Positions 58,166-64,000 of a DNA stretch of 64,000 nucleotides are shown in pieces. Origin of the DNA: Larix kaempferi (taxonomy: Eukaryota; Streptophyta; Pinopsida; Pinales; Pinaceae); the NCBI GenBank assembly GCA_027924585.1, contig BSBM01000307.1, positions 10,004,001-10,068,000 on the forward strand, given 5' to 3'. A model generated the notes under the pieces. That model was not told the DNA's origin. It worked only from the letters and a program-made list of their open reading frames with translations, and ran no database searches. Every line of letters starts with the position of its first letter. Position 1 is the first letter of the stretch. The translations under genes and the position numbers were made by a program.

Positions 58166-58505
58166 TGTTGGGAATGTTATATCTCTTCACATGGTGGCTT
58201 TTTCGCAATTTTTGACCCATTGTATTCTATCTAATCCCGGTAAAAGGGATTAGGGTTGTAACCTAATTTCGGGTAAACGAATTAGGGTTTTAGATGCTGC
58301 GGAATACCATTTTATTGTATTGTACATGGTTAAATAAACATAATAATGAAAAGGAGCTGTGCGGCTCTAAGTTTTGCTAGTTTTTTCCCGGTTAAGGGTT
58401 TCTAGGTGAAAATCTCAGTGTTATGTGTGTGCCATTGTGTATTCTCTGTTAATGCTTAAGAATCAATATACGTTTGTATTTCACTGTTAAGGTTTAAAAC
58501 TTACA
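58166..58505 (+). repeat. 3' LTR of the Copia element
   Basis: 340 bp, TGTTGGGAATG...AAACTTACA, followed by the CTCTC duplication. Confidence 0.93.
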
Positions 58506-58530
58506 CTCTCGCCACCCCAAATGGCCTCCC

Positions 58531-59909
58531 ATGGTGGAAGAAAAGAGAGACGACGAAGCAGTAGATCCTATCAAGTTGTTTCTCAAGGAAGCCCTCGCGT
58601 GACAAAGGAATGAGATGATGGATAATTTCACCTAGATCCTTTGACGCATGCAGACGGTAACAGATACACCTTCGACAAGCAGCCATTTTGGAGATGCGAC
58701 TCCCTTCAAGGTACAAGTTAACTTTGATATCCCTTTATTTGAAGGCCAGATCGATGCCGATTCCATAGATAAATGGTTGAATCTACTAGAAGGGTATTTC
58801 TCTGTCGACAATTTTTCCGACAGGGAAAAGATCCTCTTTGCGCTCCTCAAGGTCGTCCCCCATGTCAAAAATTGGTGGGAAACGTATTGTGAGCAAAACT
58901 CATCAGACGAGTCTAGATTGTTTGAATACTCCAATCCCACTTGGGTCTCTTTTATAGATGACTTCAAGGAACAATATTACCCTGTTGGAAACTATGATGA
59001 CCAGTACACAAAATGGGCCATTCTGCACCAAGAGAGGGACCAAATGGTGTCGGAGTACACCAACAAATTTCATACCTTGCGCACAAAGCTAGGTATCAAG
59101 GACTTCGAGCGACACCTAGTACTGAAATATCGCAGTGGCCTACACCGACACATATGAACAGAGATGGATTTCCTAGAAATCTCTTCAGTCGAATCCACCT
59201 ATCGATATGCTGTCAAAATTGAGCAGAAATTTCAACAGAAGAAGAAGCGTGACTTCGGACATGCACAGAAGCAAGGCAAGGGAAACTCTGGCTTGTAGAA
59301 CACGAGGTAGGGAAAGGAAAACCAGACCCAACAACAGGCGAAGAGGGGTAACGAAAAGAAAAAGAAGGACACCAAGAAGTTGTGCGAGTTCCACAAAAGC
59401 CCCTGGCACAACACTGATGAATGTCGCTCAAAATAGTCATTGGTGGCTAAGACCAAATCTTCATAATCAGATCCCAATTCTGATTCTTACTCAGAACCTA
59501 ATTTCACAGCCGCATGGAAAGGGAAGTAGATCATTTATGCAGAACCCATTTCCGTTGTTTCCACCACACAGATTCAACCATAGGAACCTAAAGAGTCAGA
59601 GGCAGAGGAGCGCCTTTTCCACTCACAGATGTGGGTGAAGGGAATTTCCCTACACTTCGTTGTGGACAGCGGCAGCCAAAAGAACCTGATCTCAACAGAA
59701 GCCATCAAGAAATTGGAGCTACCAATAACACCACACCCGCAACCATACACCATTGTTTGGCTGAGCCAAGGACGAGGGATCCGCGTCAGTCATCAATGTC
59801 ACCTGCCATACGGAATCAAGACCTTCAAGGATGAGGTATTGTGTGATGTGGCCCCAGTTGAAGTATGCGATGTTCTTTTAGGACAACCATATATGTGGAA
59901 GCGTCATGC
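58531..59909 (+). pseudogene. gag-protease polyprotein, unit 4 (3' truncated by insertion)
   Basis: ATG 58531 opens the gag frame, which holds stops at about 58600-58645, 59155 and several in the zinc region. The capsid part 58648-59157 is open (FGDATPFKVQVNFDIPLFEG; WLNLLEGYFSVDNFSDREKI). The protease 59629-59909 is the best copy in the array, with FVVDSGSQKNLISTEAIKKL (intact D-S-G-S) and VCDVLLGQPYMWKRHAV. The frame is then cut by the element starting near 59910. Confidence 0.85.
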
Positions 59910-61011
59910 TGTATCACCGAAATTGACCCCCAAGGCTGAAAGAGGGTAATTCTAGGTAACTACTAACCAATATTTGGCCTGTGCTACTGATCCAACACAG
60001 ATAGAGAGGGATCTCTCTAAAATCTCATGAAAAGACTGGAATAATCAAGATTGTCAATAATGAAAAATAAACACTAGCATTCACGACCAAGATATTCAAT
60101 TACAACAACTATACAGAAGATCATATTTTTGTTTGGAACAAAAATGATTCAAGCACTGTTTGGTTGAAAACATATGAATTTCGTTTGGGCAATGGAGTCA
60201 CATTTAACAAACTCTGAAACATCATTCACAAAGATTCTGCAAACGCATTTACAAGGGAAAGGTAGCAAGTAGCTAGTAGTCAAAGAGATTTAATTTGCGG
60301 AACATAAGAGAAAAGAAATAGTCCATCAATGTAAGGCATACCAAGATGAATCCTACATCAACTTTAGTAGAATATGTTCGTGAAATGCTTGGAAAAGACT
60401 AAGCGGAGCATAACTTCTATGAATTCCACTTAATCATTACCCTGATCCAAGCATGAAAGAAATAACATAAAATGGGATAACAAAGAGAGAAACACAATTT
60501 CACATGGGAAGAGAGAAAATACAGACTACCAGACCAATTACACAGGAATCCATGTCAAAACACAAGCTTCAGCTCTGTAAACTTTATTAAAACAACTCAA
60601 AAATGTCTTACAGAGTAATCCTCAAAATACCAAAAGCTTTGAAATAATATTTTCAACCCTTGTGCCTTCGATTACAAACATATTTATAGATGTCTTTGAG
60701 CTCTAGGCTCGACTCCTCTAAACCAAAAATGTTTTACAACAGAATGACACCTCATCAAAATTTGTTTGTCATAACTGCTTTGAAACAAGAACAGGCAGAG
60801 ATGGCCTAACTATTTCTTACAATTGTTGGTATTATCATTGAATGAGATTAACCTTACAATAAAAACAAACATAGTAAAGATAAAAGTTTCAGCTGGCTAT
60901 CCATTTAGCCGCCTCAAAGAATATTACAAATTATATCAAAAATTGAAAATGTCTTATGTGTCTTTGGACCTTTCAAACAATATTTGACAACTCATAAAAA
61001 TTAGACAGTTA
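59910..61011 (-). repeat. Probable 3' LTR and 3' untranslated region of the right-edge element
   Basis: Starts TGTATCACCG at the junction with the array. It contains minus-strand TATA-like TCTATAAATA (60681-60690) and, further along, AATAAAG near 60585, in the order expected for an LTR transcribed leftward. I could not place the inner LTR border or PPT (between about 60750 and 61010). No supportable genes are present. Confidence 0.5.
60681..60690 (-). promoter_or_regulatory. Candidate LTR TATA box
   Basis: Minus-strand TCTATAAATA, about 100 bp upstream (in element sense) of a minus-strand AATAAAG. Confidence 0.35.
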
Positions 61012-64000
61012 CTATAGCTGACGAAGAGTATATCTCATATTTGCATATCCATTTACAGCAACCCAGTGCTCAGCTAAAGGGAGGTCATAATCTGTCATCT
61101 CTTTCACCATCACCCGGATTTCAATATGGTTAGAATAGGAGGTTGGCGGAAGCCTTTCACCAATGGCAATCAATCTGTTCAGGACTTCAAATTCATCTTC
61201 GATCTTTTCCATTAAAGTTTTACCTATGAGCAACTGTTCCATATGTTTGAACTTCGAGTGATCCATTCTTATAGCCCAGATCTTCTTTTTGTAAGCGGTT
61301 TTAGAGATTAGTTCTAGATTATTATCCCAAAAGGACGTTAGCCCCATTTCATTTAACTTACCAAATGAACTTCTGAATTTTGCTACCTGCTTTCTCATAT
61401 CTTCTGCTTTGGCCTCCACGCTTTCCACCTAAGCATACTTTCCCAAAACTCTCCGAGCCACAGCGATTGTCACGATCTAGTTCCTAATGTTTAATATGAT
61501 CCTTTCTTCTTCTGACAAATCATTTAAAAGGGCCAAAACACTTAATGTTGTTTCTTTGGGTTTTCGGGCCAAAGTTTCTCTCATGGTTACACATCTTGAC
61601 AAAGCATCACTGATTGTCTTCTCCTTGACTCTTATGAACTTCAAGTAGGGCCAAAAACCTTCAGCCTCTTTAAATATCCTATCCCACACCAAATGTCTAC
61701 ACTCCTGCATAGCAGCCTGTCCTGCAACTTGGTGAGTGAGTTTTTTATTCTGCTCAATCGATTCTCTTTGCTTTTCCCAGAGGCCGTTTATCTCCTCCTC
61801 CTGCTTCTTATTCTCGTCTTCTAGTTTCTGAACTCTTTCTCTTAGCTCCCTGATCTCACTGTCTTTCAGGCTGACATGTGACATAGCCTATGCCAGATCA
61901 TTGGTACTGTCTTCATCACCACCTTGACTCACATTTGTAGGTCGCATGTCGAGACTGGACAAGTTACTTCTTAGATCTTCAAGTTTCTTTTCTAGGCTTG
62001 TTTTCTCCTTTTTCCAATTATCTTTTTCTCCAGCAAGCTTCAGTATTTCTGCTTTACAATCATCCAATTCCTTAGATAAAGCCTCCCTTTGTATTTCAAA
62101 TTGTGTTTCCTCGGGGGCCTGGATTAGATGGATGTTAGGGACTTTTTCCTTTTTCTGCAGGTTTGAAATTAGCTTTTCTTTATCAGCTAGCAGTTGCTTC
62201 ATGGTTTTTCCTCCCCCGTCAACTCCAACGAGTTCAATTTGTAGCCTTTTTACAAGTTACTGAAGGGCTCGGTTTTCACTCTTTTCCTGTTTTAGTTGAT
62301 TCTCTAATTTCCCTACAGTAACTTCCAAGTTATCACCTCTTAATGCCGCTTTCACAAGATCAACAATGATAAGATCACCAATCTGTTGGTGAAAATGTAT
62401 CTTGTTAGGTACTAGTATCGTGTCCCATCTGAGCTTCATCTCTGTTACTTCGGATTCTGTCGATACTGCTAAATTTAAAGTGTTATCCTTCTCATCTCTA
62501 CTGGCTACTAAGGAAGTCTTAGTTTTGGACAAATTCTTGCCTCTCGGCATTAGGTCAAAAATATTCTGGGCCAAGGCATATCTATTATGTTTATATTGCT
62601 CGCACAGATCAGCTTTAGACCGGAATCTATTGTTGTTCTCACCTTCTTTAACATCCTGGAACTTGTATTCTCTTATTTGAACTTCGGGGGTTGGGGACCC
62701 CTCATTATCTGCTTCTTCATTATCCATCCAGACAATCAAATCTTCCTGAGGTGTCCCACCAACCAATTCTTCTTCAGTGAGGGAAATCAATGACTCGACT
62801 TGAGTATTTTCACCCAGCACCTCAACTTGTGTTATCATCCTAGGTCGTTTGTCTTCACCTCCCATTTCAGTATCCATATCCTCAATTTCCTCCAGATCTC
62901 TCTTCCGGCCCACTTCTCTAGTGTCTGGCACCTGTTTGATATCCATTACAGCATAAGACATTACAGGGTCTCTTTCCTGCAAACTTGGAACTTCTTCTTC
63001 CTCAGGCTCCCATTGTAGCAAGTTCCGTCCCCTAAGTGCCCTTTCTGGCTCCTTGTGTTCGAAAGCCCTTAGGTTACACTCCTTCCTTCTTCTAGAAATA
63101 ACATGCAGGGGGTCGTATTCAACAGTTACATCTTTTTTGAACCCTAGAAGTCTCATCAATTCCTCTATCTCCAATAAATCCTCCTTTCTCTTCACAATGA
63201 AAGGGCCGGCCTTCCAAGGGTATTTTATATCAGTTCCCTTTTTAAACTGCAAGAACAGTGCCTCTTCTAAGCTCAGTTTCTACCTGATAAATTCCAGGGA
63301 AAATATTCTTAATGTCAGAAAGGAATGCAAAACATAGGGTTCCTTCACAAAGCCATACAGCCTAATGACTTTAGCATCTTTCAAAAGGAACCAGTCTCCG
63401 ACGGCCACTTCATCCTTTAATTGCATCATTGACTTCATCTCGGGCAGTACTCTCGGCAGTCCCTCCCCAAAAATGACTTTATACACAGGGGATAAAACAC
63501 AGTTGAAATAATCAAACACATTGTCCAACAAAGCATTTGTCTCAAGTAAAGGGCAAAAATGCGGGCTTTCCGCATTACTGTATAGGATCATCTTCATAAG
63601 CTGTGTCTAGTATCTAAAAAATCTAGTATTCAGGAATTTTCCCAACTGTACATGCATTCTTTCTGCTAAAAATTCATCAAACTTAAGAGGTGGGATGAGT
63701 CCAATGTCAGACCTTGCTAAACAAATACTAATCCTAAAAATTAGACTCAGTTGGACCTTCGTTACCCATTGGTCAGTATCTAAACCTAAGAATTTAGCTA
63801 GCAATGAGAAGACCAACTGGGAATCATCATAAAAAAGGTTGACGTCCAAGGGGTATGGCTTTTCTGTAACTTCGGACTAAGGTTTCAGACATGTGGCTAG
63901 GAAATCCTGACGGCTCTCAAGGGTGATTTGATGGAACAAGGAAACCACAGACTCTTCTAAAAAGCTTTCCGACTCCTGGTACTGCGTCTCAGGGACAAAA
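61012..64000 (-). pseudogene. Long ORF3 of the right-edge element, at least 996 codons, 5' end off-window
   Basis: Open segments 63607-63849, 63280-63597, 62257-63252, 61888-62202, 61477-61884 and 61012-61428 share one frame, which continues upstream to 64000. It is interrupted by seven stops: six TAG (61429, 61477, 61888, 63280, 63607, 63877) and one TAA (62257). The N-terminal part is globular (FYDDSQLVFSLLAKFLGLDT, EVAVGDWFLLKDAKVIRLYG, TDIKYPWKAGPFIVKRKEDL). An acidic middle holds basic patches (ISRRRKE, GRKRDLEE, EDKRPRM). Long coiled coils follow (LENQLKQEKSENRALQ; REALSKELDDCKAEILKLAG; EIRELRERVQKLEDENKKQE). The C-terminal domain ends NGYANMRYTLRQL. No membrane anchor is seen. The architecture, but not the sequence, matches the ORF at 40235-43345. 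Confidence 0.7.

Larger units (their letters stand above)
53687..58505 (+). mobile_element. Near-intact Ty1/Copia element, 4.8 kb, duplication CTCTC
   Basis: LTRs at 53687-54001 (315 bp) and 58166-58505 (340 bp), PBS 54004-54015, one gag-pol frame 54133-58119, PPT just before 58166, and perfect CTCTC duplications at 53682-53686 and 58506-58510. It interrupts internal region 4 of the array a little upstream of the gag start. The LTRs differ by about nine substitutions plus one 25-bp indel. Confidence 0.95.
30990..59909 (+). mobile_element. Head-to-tail array of a gag-protease-only LTR element
   Basis: Four LTRs (starts 30990, 33636, 36279, 52964) alternate with four internal regions, all plus strand. 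Unit length is 2646 and 2643 bp for the first two; the third is about 2631 bp once the Athila-like insertion and a 157-bp duplication are subtracted. Each internal region has PBS, one gag-protease frame and PPT, and no RT, RNase H or integrase. The fourth is cut by a Copia element (53687-58505) and by another element at 59910. Arrays of this kind are expected from unequal recombination between LTRs or from multi-LTR cDNA insertion. Confidence 0.9.
59910..64000 (-). mobile_element. Right-edge LTR element with ORF3 (partial, minus strand)
   Basis: Sequence homologous to the array stops at GCTGTA (59913) and a new sequence starting TGTATCACCG begins. About 1.1 kb of noncoding, LTR-like sequence contains a minus-strand TATA box. 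It is followed by a long minus-strand ORF that reaches the right edge. The arrangement (3' LTR, then a ~1000-codon ORF3 upstream) mirrors the Athila-like element at 38326-52217, so pol should lie beyond the window. The family is not proved because no pol or PBS is visible. Confidence 0.65.

Noticed and set aside
59910-60980. Possible plus-strand element start at the array junction
   Set aside because: No primer-binding site follows on the plus strand, while the TATA and poly(A)-like signals and the long ORF all point leftward.
62402-63337. Plus-strand hydrophobic frames that look like membrane proteins
   Set aside because: Antisense of the charged, coiled-coil ORF3; hydrophobicity is the mirror of Glu/Lys codons.

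Overview
The window is repeat-dominated nuclear DNA from a plant with a large genome. The retroelement lineages suggest a gymnosperm such as a conifer, but no host gene is present to confirm this. AT-rich sequence, Ty3/gypsy and Ty1/copia LTR retrotransposons with initiator-Met or Asp tRNA primer-binding sites, nested insertions and stop-riddled open frames together account for almost all of the 64 kb. No rRNA, tRNA, CRISPR or bacterial gene organisation was seen.

Layout. (1) 1-1253: the 5' end of a minus-strand Copia-type element whose remainder lies off the left edge. (2) 1254-10782: a degenerate minus-strand Athila-like gypsy element (integrase, RT/RNase H, protease, gag, tRNA-Asp-type PBS, 1.5-kb LTR). 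Its gag is split by a 1768-bp solo LTR with a perfect 5-bp target duplication. (3) 11160-16211: a decayed plus-strand gypsy pol with a YMDDW reverse transcriptase. (4) 16212-26416: a gag-only minus-strand element whose ~383-codon frame is broken only by a nested minus-strand Copia-type element (17398-24609, duplication AATCA). The nested element carries five adjacent tandem arrays. (5) 26417-27850: an array of about 18 short palindromes. It is followed by ~3 kb of sequence in which I recognise nothing.

(6) 30990-59909: a head-to-tail array of one gag-protease-only LTR element, arranged LTR-internal-LTR-internal-LTR-internal-LTR-internal with ~2.65-kb units. The third internal region is interrupted by a 13.9-kb Athila-like element (38326-52217, duplication AGAAC). 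The fourth is interrupted by a 4.8-kb Copia element (53687-58505, duplication CTCTC) and then by a further minus-strand element starting near 59910 that runs off the right edge.

The most unusual content is a very long third open frame on the minus strand in two elements, 3' of pol in one and next to the putative 3' LTR in the other. It covers 40235-43345 in the Athila-like element and 61012-64000 or beyond in the right-hand element. Each is one continuous reading frame of about 1000 codons crossed by a few nonsense codons. Each has a globular N-terminal part, an acidic or basic middle, long coiled coils and a C-terminal globular part, with no clear signal peptide or membrane anchor. It sits where envelope-like genes sit in Athila elements but does not look like an envelope protein. 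Most premature stops I could interpret here are single C-to-T changes from CAG, CAA or CGA, as expected for methylated, silenced DNA.
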